A stretch of 64,000 nucleotides of DNA, taken from the NCBI GenBank assembly GCA_963920665.1, contig OY987266.1, positions 563,001-627,000 on the forward strand, read 5' to 3'. Position 1 is the stretch's first letter. Each line of letters begins with the position of its first letter. Shown in pieces: positions 36,081-48,700 of this stretch. A program made the position numbers and the translations under genes. Under the pieces are notes generated by a model. The model saw only the letters and a list, made by a program, of their open reading frames with translations. It searched no databases and was not told the origin of the DNA. Source of the DNA: Straminergon stramineum. Lineage: Eukaryota; Streptophyta; Bryopsida; Hypnales; Calliergonaceae.

Positions 36081-36480
36081 GGACGTTGCTAGCATGTGAG
36101 CGGGGAGCAGGGAGCGACGAGCGGGGAGCATGGAATGGGGAGTGGTGAGCGTAGATCTTGGACAAAAAAGGAAAGAAAGGGAAGGATGGGAAATTTTTTT
36201 TGGATGAAAGTCGATGAAAATTTAATGAAAGTAAAGGAATTTTTGGTAGTCAGCAAAGAATTGGATGAAAGTTAAAAAAATTTGGGTGGAAGTAGATAAA
36301 AAAGTGGATGGAAGTAGTTTAAAAAAATGGATGAAAGTACACAAAAAGCGGATGAAAGTAGATGAAAAAGTGGTTTAGGATAGATGAAGAAGTGGATGAC
36401 AATAGATGAAAAAGTAGAAGGAAATACATGGAAACAATGGATGAAAAGTAGGTGAACTAAGATAATCAAAAGGAAGAAAA
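36081..36480 (+). repeat. Left terminal inverted repeat region of the MULE
   Basis: It starts with GGACGTTGCTAGCATG, then a GAGCGGGGAGCAGGGAGC-type tandem run to about 36,140. From about 36,180 to 36,450 many variants of GGATGAAAGTAGATGAAA follow. The right end of the element (49,680-50,150) carries the complementary arrangement. Inner limits are approximate. Confidence 0.75.
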
Positions 36481-36977
36481 TGTGAAACCTAGTATAAAAT
36501 TCTGTTGTGCATAAACTAAAACTTCTTTGGTTTAGGACCTATGACCACGGAAGTAGGGTGACCAAAGACCGTGGAGTATGAAAGGGTGGGATTCAACAAC
36601 CATAATACAGTAGAATGCAATTAAACCTATTATGTATATATTTTAAGGGTTTCAAGGACATTGGGACCAAGTCATTTTGCTTGTATAAGGAATTTAAGAA
36701 CCCCAATTCATGACCAATATATTATGATTTTACATGTAGGTCGCATGCTAGGAATCGGTGGAGGCACAATAGTAAGGAACATAAGGTACATTAACTTGAT
36801 GTGAGAGACAAAATACAGTGAAATATAATGCGAAGTACTAGTAGACTGGAGATTGGTTTAGGGTGCAAATTCACATGTATAATTGAAGCGCATGTAGTGG
36901 CCCTTGTAGTCTCACTACATCTTCAATAATGAGTACAATAAACATACACAATGTTCATTCTTTGTAGAAATATAATC

Positions 36978-39900
36978 CTAATTTGATCCCAAATGATTTA
37001 GTATCCTACTAAGAAGGACTTCCTTGACTTCATTGAAACTGAAACTCGCGGCATGAATGAAGCCATCTGATGTAGATTGGAGGTTGCAAATGACAATGAA
37101 GACAAAGTAAAGATGCTTACAATTTGCCCAGGTTCCATGCTTTCCAAGGCACTTCAGCTTCATCTCCTTGAAATACGGGCAAGTACAATCTGGGAATGAT
37201 GAGATTGTAAGCATATACTTTTCAGTTCGAGGCTCTAAACCTGAAATGAGGGAGACTATGCAACCAAATTTAGGATGAGGAACCATGGTTACCCTTTGAA
37301 TGTGTGCATTTAGAGTCAAGGCCAAAGCACAATTGTTCTGGTACTTAGTTGTTGGGGCCTTCGGGTTGCCACGAATGACTTTGCCCGCTCGAATGTTGGG
37401 ATGCTCATCAGGTAGAGAAGGAACAGGGTAGCCACGCACCAAATCGATGCTTGCTTCTCCACCAAACAGTCTTCGGGGTGAAATGAGTTGACATTGCGGA
37501 AGTTGGAAACCGGACGCTTCGAAGGCTAGAATCTCGGCCTTCGAGAGTTTGGTGCCCATTTGAATAGGCCGTATGATTGGAACAGGGGGTCTTGATACCA
37601 CCCATTTTCTACATGTTCCCTTCATACAGCGTTCAATGTCATCGTTGCAGAAAAAAAATTGCATCCGTTCATTACAATTCTTTCTATAATTCACCATCAT
37701 ACCTGTGTAAGTGGGCGCTGCTATTGCCATGTTGTTGTGGACTATTTTGGCTATACACTTCTTCCTAGTAATTGCTTGAAGTGCAAAGCACGCCTTTGCT
37801 GATGTCTTTGGTAATCGAGCAATGTGCCATTGCATCTCATCACAGACACTCTCTTGAATTGTTGACACATGAATTGAGGTTTGAGCAATATTCTGGCCTG
37901 AGTTTTCCTCGTTAAACATCACGTTGCTAGTGTGTACATCTGTCGTTGGAGCAATGTCTTCAAGAATTGGATTCAAATATTTTGCACTTGGTGTGCCTCT
38001 CCATGATCTTGTGTGAATGCGAGGATGAGAGAAATTTACCTTGTCTGGTTTGTGAGAATCGTATTCGCAACCAAGTGGCATGTCTGCCTATCTTTTCTGT
38101 GATCCAAAAACCTCTTCACCTTCTAAATGGATCTCTCTATCCAAAAATTCTGCCACTCCAGAGATGTTTGAAATAGCACCCGTTAAAGCCTTGGGATTTC
38201 CAGTCCGCTCAGCCAATCACTAGGCAACACGTAATAGTAATTCTTCCTTCCCTAGTCCTATCCCGGCTTGGTTCCCCTTCAGGTACTAATAATATCGGAC
38301 CATTTGCATGAAAGCTCTAACAAAATCGTCTACTGTGGCTATGTATAAATCATTTCTACGATTTCCAAATTGTTGTAGCCACTTGTTGTGGACACTCTCG
38401 GCTAAGTTGCAGGATGGCATTTCTGCAAGCTCCAATTCAGCAAGATTCTGGAAAATGCAGAATTGAAATACCATAATCAGATCTTTGTACACTTCAATGG
38501 AATCAATGTTCAAGACAGAAGAAAGTAGGCTACCAACAGAGCTCATCGACGGTCCAACCGCCTTGCAATGCTTTCTTAAAACTGCTCCATTGAAGCACAT
38601 TGTCTAATCAAAAGAGCTTGTAAAGTTTGCTTGAGGGTACCCTCTGAATGGCCCCTCTCAGCACCGAGACGGCCATGAGGGGTAGTCAAGCCATGCACCA
38701 CTTATCCACCAGTGGTTCAAGGAATTCAATAGCCAATCCATAAATAAACGATGAATCCATGATCCTAGGTATTGAGGTAACCCCACTTGGCCCCGACAAG
38801 CTCTTCAAGGTATACTTCTCATGCATGACTGACTTCAACAATGACGACATCTTATGAATGGTGTACAACCTATGGTAAAGTCATTCCCCAATTTCAAGAG
38901 ACAAAACAATGGCAGGGCCTATAAGAAGACCTGAAGAACTCATGATAGATATAACAATGTCAAAATGATTAGGAAGTAAAAGTCATGTAGTTCAAAGACT
39001 TACTAGTTGCATGAAACCACCCCATTGGTGATAACGGAAATGCCAAAATGAAAGCCATAGCTCCAATCGATGGAGTCCTTCTTCAGTAATAGCCCCTGAT
39101 GACAACCAACATGCCCTAATAGCAAGGTAACGCATTTCAAATTCTTCAGGAGAAGTAGCATTCTTGTACTATTTGCAAAGCATACGATGTTGATCCTGCA
39201 TGTCACCACGAATTTTAGCCTTTGTATGCTTTTCCATGGACTGAGACCAATGGAAGAGGCAAGTTCTTTCTCGATTTTCCATTGGCTCGGCAATGTCACC
39301 AGAACTGTAGACCATCCTTACAGCATTCCAATTCGCTTGAGCACTATCCGCCATGAATCCTTTGAACTGAGTCATTGGTACACCATTTCTTTCAAGTACA
39401 GAATTCAAGTTCTTCCAGAACAAAATTTGTGCTACGCAATCTTTAGACTGCATGTCGCAACATGCAATGGTCATCACACGACAATACGAAGAGTCATAAA
39501 CATGACATGCCATAGTTGTCCATCCTCTAACACGCTTGACGTGATCAAACATGATCCAAGAATCTTGAAGGTCCCCTCCAGTTTGCATGCGCTTCACTAG
39601 GTTGACTCCGCTACCTGGCCCCACTTCGGACATTTTGAAGACAAATACTTTATCAACATCTGTCCCTTGACTTGGAAATTTACTTTCTTGAATGAAGGCC
39701 CAAGCACTCGATTCCCTCAACTTTGTAATGCTATCTATCACTCCAAATCTTCTCAAATACTTAAAGGAAGTTACCTCATTCCGTATACTTGGAGAGCTGA
39801 AATATTTGCATTTGTCCAATACAGAAACAAGGGCAGCAAAGTCCAAGGTCTACGGCAGCTCCCCATCCAGACGTAAAAGTAGTTCACCAAGTAGTTCTTT

Positions 39901-41097
39901 AGTAGCCTCCATCACAATAGAAGAATTGGTCGCTGATGGTGTTTTCTCCAACTGCTCACCAATGAGAGTTCACGTTTTCTCCTGCATGTCTCTGAGTTCA
40001 CCATCTTTAACCGGATGTTGATGAATTCCAAGATGGACAAACGTCCTAGTGAATTTCAGGTTTCCACCAACATAATAAACCCGCGCATTACACCGCGCAA
40101 TACACAATGGTGCCTCTTTGCAGATTTTACATACAAGTGTGGAACCTATAGGATGCGTACGTCCAACCTCAAGTGGAGTGGGTGATAGACCTTCCCATTC
40201 CAATTCATTCACCTCGTTCACTCGGTGAACACGACTAAGGAACGCACACTCAGTGTTCATACACTTAAGATGGCCTAAGCAAACTGATGTGCAGAATGAC
40301 AAGCCTTGACGATTGATTATGTTTGTCGTGATAGTCTTGGACCAAACATGTCCATTGTATCGCTTATCCATTCCAACCATTTGCTTGGCTTGAGATGGAG
40401 CCCCAAGATTGTCTATTGCTGGCAACTCAAAAACTACATTGCCATTAAAAGTTAGTGGCAACACCAACACTCTATGAATGTCAATAGTGTCGTAATTAAT
40501 TTTGGACAAAGCATTCCTGCAACCTTTTAAGTTACGAAGACCTCTCAAACAGTCAAGGACACATGCTCCAGATATATTCCGGACATGTAGGTCTTCCGTC
40601 ACATTCTCTTTTGAGGCACCTAAGTTTTGCAAAGTCGGCACCACAGGAAGAGTCTCTGAGTCAAAAGGTGGTTCAGGGGAATTGACATCTGAATCAGAAC
40701 TCAAGCAGGTGACTTTCTCAGAATGACCTTCAACCTTAACATGAATCAAGGGAGGAGTTTTATAAGACAAAGTAGAGGATCGGTTGAATGTCACTCTATC
40801 ATTGGAATTTGAACCATGAAAAATATGGATGCCGTAGGCCCTATACCTTCCGGATTTTAATTTCCAAAAAGTGTTCTCCCCACTGGATGCAGGTAACTGT
40901 CCGATAATGTGAGTAAAAACACCTGACTCACTTTCATAAATTTCCTCATCGACATGGATCGAATCCAATCTCAATTGGAACCTAAGACTTAATCTAACCA
41001 CCAACACTTCGACAAGTCCACCTTCTCCCATTGGGAAAACGATTGGTATCCCTTCACCATTTGCAGTGACAACAACCATATCAATGAAGTCCGCCAT
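36978..41097 (-). pseudogene. MULE transposase (GCM/WRKY-like zinc finger, DDE core, SWIM finger)
   Basis: Exon 1 runs 41,097 to about 39,004 (donor GTAAGT), a second exon begins near 38,869, and the last open part is 38,081-36,978. In order: a unique N-terminal region; a zinc-binding stretch near residues 335-360 with Cys-(x2)-Cys, Cys-Asn-Ala-Arg, Thr-Phe-Val-His-Leu-Gly and His-Gln-His-Pro, resembling the GCM/WRKY fold; a MULE-type DDE core with Phe-Met-Ala-Asp-Ser (about 39,355) and Cys-Leu-Phe-His-Trp-Ser; an Asn-Leu-Ala-Glu-Ser-Val-His helix (about 38,400); and a SWIM motif Cys-Thr-Cys then Cys-Lys-His (about 37,140-37,190). In one continuous exon-1 frame there are three stops, at 39,970-39,972 (TGA), 39,850-39,852 (TAG) and 39,169-39,171 (TAG). 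Another stop or frame change lies near 38,686. It is therefore decayed. Confidence 0.88.
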
Positions 41098-42785
41098 TGA
41101 ACTAAAGCCCGATCTCCCAGCACTCGCTCTTTAACCCAATACAATGTAACTTGTACTACAAATCACTCTCTATGTGAACTTCAGAACAAGACATACTAAG
41201 TATAAGTTATGGAACATGAAGGAACAATACAAAGGTCATAAGTCAGCACATCTGTAAAGCACTTCTTCAGAAATCATTCAGAATGGTTACAACTACAATC
41301 TCCTGAAACAAAAGCGAAGTGTGACATCTTCTAGAACGAGCGAAGAAGATGATAAGACACCTCTGAAAACATGGAAATAGAAAGTGCAGATAAAAACAGA
41401 GGTCATCTTACACCATTTAATAATCAATGCATGCAGTCATTGAACCTAGGAACACGCTGACGGCTTCATTTTCAAGCCAAAGTGACGGTTCATTGATTAC
41501 GTGTGACAACAAATATCATAGATTCCTGTTTATTAGTAGACGTCAAAAAGAGAAGCCACTAAATATATATACTAGTACTTATCAAATATGGAATTAAATG
41601 TATATCATTGTCTTAGTTGCATCATTTAAATTAAAATCACTAATTTCATTCCATGCATCCAATATGTTAAAAATTCCTTGGTAGACTACTATTCTGAAGA
41701 GCCACCACGTCTCATCCTAAATAAGGATCATTTCTCTACAAAGTAACTATGATCAGAAGCCACGAATCAACAGGACATGGCTATAACCAAAAACATAACA
41801 TTCATAAAATATTAAAATAAACAAATACATGCAAAGGTTTATTATAACAAGCATGGAATAATCAATTCTGATATAAAGTGTCATTTGTAGTAAACCCTTC
41901 ATAAAAATTTAGATAGAATATAAAGTGGAAGCTAGTATTGAAATTAAACAATACAAAATTGTAGAGGGTTTAAGGGATAGACTCTTCCCATATTGTAGCC
42001 ACATGTAAGAAAATATAAATACTCTCATCACTAGGAGTCAAAGGAAAAGAAAGAATAGTTTATTATAATTATGGAAGAAAGAAAATGAAATTTTACATTA
42101 GAACTATAATGTGTCAAATGTCCTCAAATTCGAATAGTCAAAATGATAATTTCAGCGTGTATCCCATTGTAATCATTACACAATATAGTTGGATCTAAGA
42201 AATAATGGAAATGAAATTCTCGACTCGTAGAATCATAAAATAGAGGAAGATGACTGACTTGAATAAAAATTACATAAATCTTAAAAGTCAGTTCTTTTGT
42301 GATCCCAAAAATAAGCTACCAAGTACAGAAAGTACTTTTCTAGAACGCTCACAAATAAGTCAGTTTACGAGATAGGCCAGATACAGTGTGTATCCAATAC
42401 GTATCTTATTACATGCGATTTGCATTCAAAAAATAAACCACTAATTTTAGCTGAGCGAGATCATGGAACCCATAGGATCTTCGGTCAAACCCTCAAGTGA
42501 AGCTCCATTATCCACCTACCTTGAATTGATAACTTGGGAAACCATTTGGTCCGGATCTACTAGACCTAAATCCCCATAGGATCGACAAGGATTCCCTCCA
42601 CGAAGACGCCAACGCCGACGCCGTAGGAGCTGCACGCAGCCAAGGACTCCAGTCTTCGGAGGAGAGACGACGCTGACAGTCTCTCTTGGTCTTCAATCCC
42701 TGCTCATGTATTTGCAAGGGAGCATTGTATGTCTGACTCCTGGATTCGAAAGATTATCCACTACGGATTCTTCATTACAGCAACC
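41098..42785. promoter_or_regulatory. Divergent intergenic region between the two MULE genes
   Basis: About 1.7 kb between the start codons of the minus-strand transposase and the plus-strand cargo gene, with no open frame of note. It presumably holds both promoters. No distinct promoter motif was identified with confidence. Confidence 0.45.
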
Positions 42786-45700
42786 ATGGTGATGGAGCGT
42801 AACTTACGATCAAGACGGAACCAAGCAAGAGAAGTCCCTGCCGTAGTAGCGGCACTACCAACTTCAAGTGCAGAAGTAAGTCTCGAAATTCAAGGTTTAG
42901 GTTATTTCCAAATCCTTCACTGTGTAGGAATCGGTGTCACCTCTATAGCTTTTCAGTGAAACTTGATTACTCTCAAGCTAGAGGGCCTTCCCGTAGTTGG
43001 GCCGCACATACACCCCGATCATTTTTCATCTTCGATTTTTTTATGTTTCCGATTTGTGATGCTATTGACCCAGGGTTTGTCTGGTGATGTGTGCATATGG
43101 TGGTCACCCTCCAGACCCCTCTCAGGCTCGAGAGGTCTGAGGGACTCTTGGGACCCATGCACACAAGATCAGTTCCAAAGCCCCGGACTCCTTTCATAAT
43201 ATTTTGTGTATTTCTACGATTGTTATTTATCACTCTCATTTCGGTGAATGTCGATTCCCTTCGGGACAGTGGGCTGCCTAGTGTGGGATCCAGGTGCCAC
43301 CCGACCTTTTTTCATGTCTAAGCTCTTTCTCTTTTCCGCTTTGGGATGATGTTGCCCCATGGCCTTTTTGGTGATGTGTGCATATGGTAGTCACCCTCCA
43401 AACCCCTCTCGGGCCCGAGAGGTCTGAAGGACCCCAGGGACCCATGCATACCGAGATCAGTTCAGGAGCCTTGGGCTCCTTTGGTATTATTTTTTGTGTT
43501 TTCACGATTGTTATTTATCACTCTCATTTCGGTGAATGTCGATTCCCTTCGGGATAGTGGGCTGCCCAGTGTGGGATCTAGGTGCCACCCCGACCTTTTT
43601 TCATGTCTAAGCTTTTTCTCTTTTCCGCTTTGGGATGATGTTGCCCCAGGGCCTGTCTGGTGATGTGTGCATACGGTGGTCATCCTCCAGACCCCTCTCG
43701 GGCCCGAGAGGTGTGAAGGACCCTGGAGACTCATGCATACAGGGACCAGTTCTACAACCCTGGGTTGGTTTCAATTTATTTTCTGTATTTTGATAATTGT
43801 TTCTTCTTCAGCGCTTCTCTGTGAATCTCGATCCCGTCGGGTTCGTAGGACTTTGCACAATGGGGTGTCATCTACTCCTGCTTTTGTTTTTTTCTTCTTG
43901 CTTGGTTTTTCCAAGGGAGTTGCTCTTCGCAAGTGGCGGTCCGGGTGCCGCTATGCATTTCGATTGGACCCTTAGGACCCCTCTCGTGCCCGAGAGGGCT
44001 TTGAGCTTCGAGCTCTATATGCATACCACCGTATTATATTTAATGTGCTTGTATTCCAAATTCGAGTATGTGCTTGGATGGCTAGCATAATCCTGAGATT
44101 CTTTGCATCGAGGGGACTCTAAATATGTGATTCGGACACCAAGGTTTCCCAAAAATGGGGTTTACGTTTTTTTCCATGTTTGGTTTCATGATTTTGTCAT
44201 AATCTTAGTTGTTTTTATTCAGGACGTCCCGGTTGCCTTTGGCGATGATCTCAATGATGCGGCTAAAGGAAGTCGTGACATACAAGTAGTAGCAGAAGTG
44301 CCTCTTGAGGTCTCTATGGAGATGGGGACGGCCGAGTTACCACCTCCTTGTATTCTGGAAAATCCATTACTAAGACCTAGGGTAAGCTTGGACGCGTTAA
44401 TACGGGACTTAGACACAGACAATGATGACATGTCCAGTCAAGGAGAGACATCTCCTCCTCATTCCTCTTGCACCACCGTAGGAGATGACCAGGATATGGT
44501 GGTCGATTACGATACTGAGGACATGACAGAGTATTGCACATGCAACCATGTGGATGTAGAGATCACATCCGGTGTAGTGTTTGATGCTGATATACTTATA
44601 TTTTGCTGTAGACAGTACATGTCTCTCACTAAGGCTTGTGTTTGCGCTGTTTGAGGCGGATTGAGTACTTTCGTAGGGGTTACTTTAAGATAACACGAAT
44701 GAGTACTTGAACAATTGTTTCTTCTATTATTATTATTATTAGACTCCCATGTTCGTCTGCTTATTTTATTTGTTTGTGAACAAACAAAGTTGATTTGTCA
44801 TTCGAAATATAATTTTATTATATTTCTCTGCCTCAATACAGAACATTACTTCATCATGACCTTTTCACTCTCCTACGAGGTCGACTGGGTCAACGATGGT
44901 CAATGTGGGTTCACAACCAGGCATTAGCTCGGATGTGGAAATGCATGACGGTGTGGAGGACCATCTTCCTAGAGGTCAGCATCACTTCATGGAGGATGAC
45001 ATCAAGAGGTCCCAGACAATGGACACAGTGTCTATCATTTCGAGTTTGCGGTTGACCACATTTGATCTCTCTCGCATGCGGATTCCTCTTTGTCAACTGG
45101 TGCCTATGCCTATGGTCCAACCGACACTCTCTTGCGATCTTACATTGCTTGAGAATCAGTTTAGCCATGGATATGAAGAAGGCACAAGGGTTTTTTATGT
45201 CTCCATTTCGGATGAAGATGGTCAGTCAACAATTTTCTCCGATAGAGAGAAAGATGAGTGGGAGTCCATATGGAATTCGGTGAATGATCAGTTCAATCTT
45301 TCTTTGAAGTCCAAAGCAGCTCTCAAGCACTTAGTGGACTACAAGTTCTTCGTCTGTGATGGAAATCAGAGACGTATAGCTTGGATGAACCATATTAACC
45401 GACTTCATCGAACAGAGAGGGATTGGCATATTTCCATGGACTCCATTGTACTTGATACATGGAATTGTATCGAGGTGGCAATGCAGGCCATGCACGACAT
45501 CAACAAGTATGCCTTACCTACTTGGATTTAACCAACTAAACTTATTACACATCTTCATTTTGATTTGAATTCTTGGTTTTATTTTTGCATTGGCACCTCA
45601 TATGCTGGAGTGGTATGGTATGACAGGCATACTGAAAACTCTCATGTCAAGACGAACCTCGTACATACCTTGTATCGAGTGCAGAAATACAGAGTTATGG

Positions 45701-48700
45701 ATCTCGAGAAGTTCAACGAGCTTCTCAGTCAGGATGACATTAAAACCTGCGAGTAGATTACACAAAGCACATGGTATTCCATGCCCCTAGAGGTCTTCAC
45801 CTCCTTCATCTTCAAGGTAAACTATGATTCCCTTCTTTGTTTGTCATCATTTCAGTGCAACTCAATATCTCATTATTTTTTACTTTACTTTTCTATCTGA
45901 GCACACCTTGTTCTCATGTGCTATGCTTGCTATTTCAGCAAGAAATTGCAACAGCTACTGATGTTGCAATTCGAAAATACAACGAGGAGACCGCAGACAA
46001 TGAGATGTCCAAAGAGGGAGTTGCAACGGCAATGCAGTGTTCAATTCAGGAAACCATAGAGAAGTTGTACAAGAAGTTATCGAAGATTGTAGCGGTGGCC
46101 AACCCTGCACTTGGAAGAGATTGGTTGGAAGAGGTATAGTCCACTTATAGTTGAAATCAGAGAATTGAAGCTCAACTCTAGTCTTCTGTTTCTAAATAGG
46201 TGTTCTTTGCTTGGACACAGATTGAACGGCACAGGAGCCTGTACTCCAGCCCCGAGTTGACTTTAGAGAAGTTGCAAATGATTGCGACAGCCAACGTCAA
46301 TGCAATGTTCAAGATTAGGTGGTTGAAATGGATCAATGCCTCGGGGCCCACTCAAGAGGCACGCCGCTTCCCACCGCGTCCTGTGAATGAGGAAAAATTA
46401 CAAGTTTTCCTTAGTAAGGCATGCTGGTATGCAAGGGTAATATTCTTTTGTATGCATTCCTATCCCTCTTCATAGTACCGTAGTAAATTTCAATTGCTAT
46501 CTTCGCATTCCTTTAATCTAATATACAAAAAAATCTAGAGTTTTCACTGACTTTACCAAGGATGGTCAATCCCATGTACGAGCAGATTGAGGAGACAGCT
46601 ACTGAAATGTTCGACTCCATAATCTAGGCGGATAATATAACAGTGGACTTCTTCGTCGCTATCGAGCCACAAACACTCTCCGAGTATTTGGAGGGGTGGA
46701 GAATGAAGCTTTGGGATCATGCTTCTACAGGTACGTTCAAGGGTGCTGACACCTTCAAAAAGTTAGACTCCTTCAAGGACTTCAGGGGATCCGTGTTGGT
46801 AGTTAAACGCGTGATATACAAATACATGTCTCTCTGAATAACTATTCCGTTCTCTTCCTCTAATATTGAATGTGCCTTCACAGTCGACGAAGAACTACGT
46901 ATGTAGATGTGTCCAGTCTAATTGAGTTGTCTAGGATCTTTTCTAATGGAGCTGGTTCTATTTCTCTTAAACTTTCTTGTGATGTATACTGAGACTTGTG
47001 GTGGCTTCCATATATTCAAAACTTCTATTGCATTTTGGTCTTACACACACCTAACTACCCCTCCATGAAGTGAGATAGACTAATTTGCAAAATTCATTTG
47101 TAGGTACTTCAAGTTCGAGTTATATGGCAAGAAAGCCCTTGCAAAGGCTGATTTGCCCCCATTTCTCACCACATGGCTGGATCGATCCTCCGTAGACTAT
47201 ATGTTTTCGTCCACACAGTTGAAAAACTGGATGAGCTCTCATTTGCAGGCTTGCCCTTGGTACCTAAAGTGCAACATCGAGATCACTCCACCGGAAGAGG
47301 AGATTCTTTTTCAAACACTCAAGGATACCGCGGTTGTTGAGCCTGAGTTCGATGAATTCGCCGGATTAGATCCAAAGGCTCGAGATAGAGCCATCAAGAG
47401 GCATGAAGCCTCAGACAAGAGGAAATTGGAGAGACTGGAGGATGCCAAGAAGAAGACCAAGGAAAACCAGAGGAAGAGACTTGCTGCCCAGGCTGAGAAG
47501 GATCAAGAGAAGGCTAAGAAGAAGGGCACGAAGAGGAAGGCTGAGACACCATTGCAAGAACCAGCTACTAGTGTAGCTGACATGAAAGAAGGGTCATCCG
47601 TTTTTTCCCTTACTCAAGAGCGTTTGGTGCATGGATTGACGCCAACAACTCATAATCTAGACCCTATTCCAGATATTGATGAGTGCATCTTGAACTTGGC
47701 TCTGGGTAATCTTCAAGGCACTAAAAAGGCCTATGACGACGTCCTATCCTTTTTGGCCATGGTAAGCCCTTCATCTCTTCTTGTGTCCACCGTGCCTCTA
47801 TCATTTTCAACACCCTAAACCACCATTGAATCACACATCTTTTCTTTCGTTGGCCCTAAACCGCAGCTTTGTTTACTATAGTGACATTTGTATTTCAATA
47901 TACATTTTTCAATATCATGACCTTCTTCTTCTTTTGTCACTAACACTTTTCCGTGTAGCATTCTAGTGACAAAGATCGCTACTTCAACGGGGTCCTCGAT
48001 TCCCAATCAGCTGTGGACTTGATCATCGTGGATGTTCCCGAAGGTCTCCATGTGCCCACCATATCAATTCCACCTGGCCCCATTCCTACGTGGAACGAGT
48101 TCACATCTCAATGGTTAATTCCAGTTTTTGACTTCGCTCAAGAGTTTTTGCACGACAGCAGTGGTATATTGGTGATGTACCCAACCCCTTCTGTTCCCCA
48201 CAGAAGCCACATCCTCAGATGTTGCAAAGAGTACAACTTCAGGATACTCATCACTTGGTTCAGCATGAATCATCTTCACTTGACCTCGCCTGTTGATCCC
48301 ACTAAGATGGTAAGAGAACATTTAGACTCCTAAATACTTCTCTTGCATTTCCTCATCAATTGTACTAGATTTTTTATTTCTTTTGCTTGCAGACAATGAG
48401 GTTTGCCATCTCCCTGGTGGTCAAGGAATGTGGACCAAAGACACAGGAGGAATTTCCATTCCAGTTCGTCCCATCCCACGATGCGGTGGGTGTCAATGTG
48501 GGATGGAACGACATCCTCCAGAATTTCTGTAATAAGGAGGACGTCACCATGAATGGCAACAAACCATGGCGGGGTCCTCAGGAAAAGGCTCGGCAGTTCA
48601 TGCAAATGCTTATAGAAGCATGCTCTGAACCTAGGGATGTCGTCGTTGACTGCACTACGTCTACAAGTACTTGTTGTTTTCTTTGTTCAACTAATTTATG

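Noticed and set aside
36272..36469. Minus-strand 65-codon His/Phe/Leu-rich frame
   Set aside because: It is the translation of the GATGAAAGTAG subrepeats in the MULE terminal region.
42963..43734. Overlapping 60-90 codon frames on both strands with similar translations
   Set aside because: They arise from the intron-1 tandem repeat and repeat each other's sequence at the repeat period.
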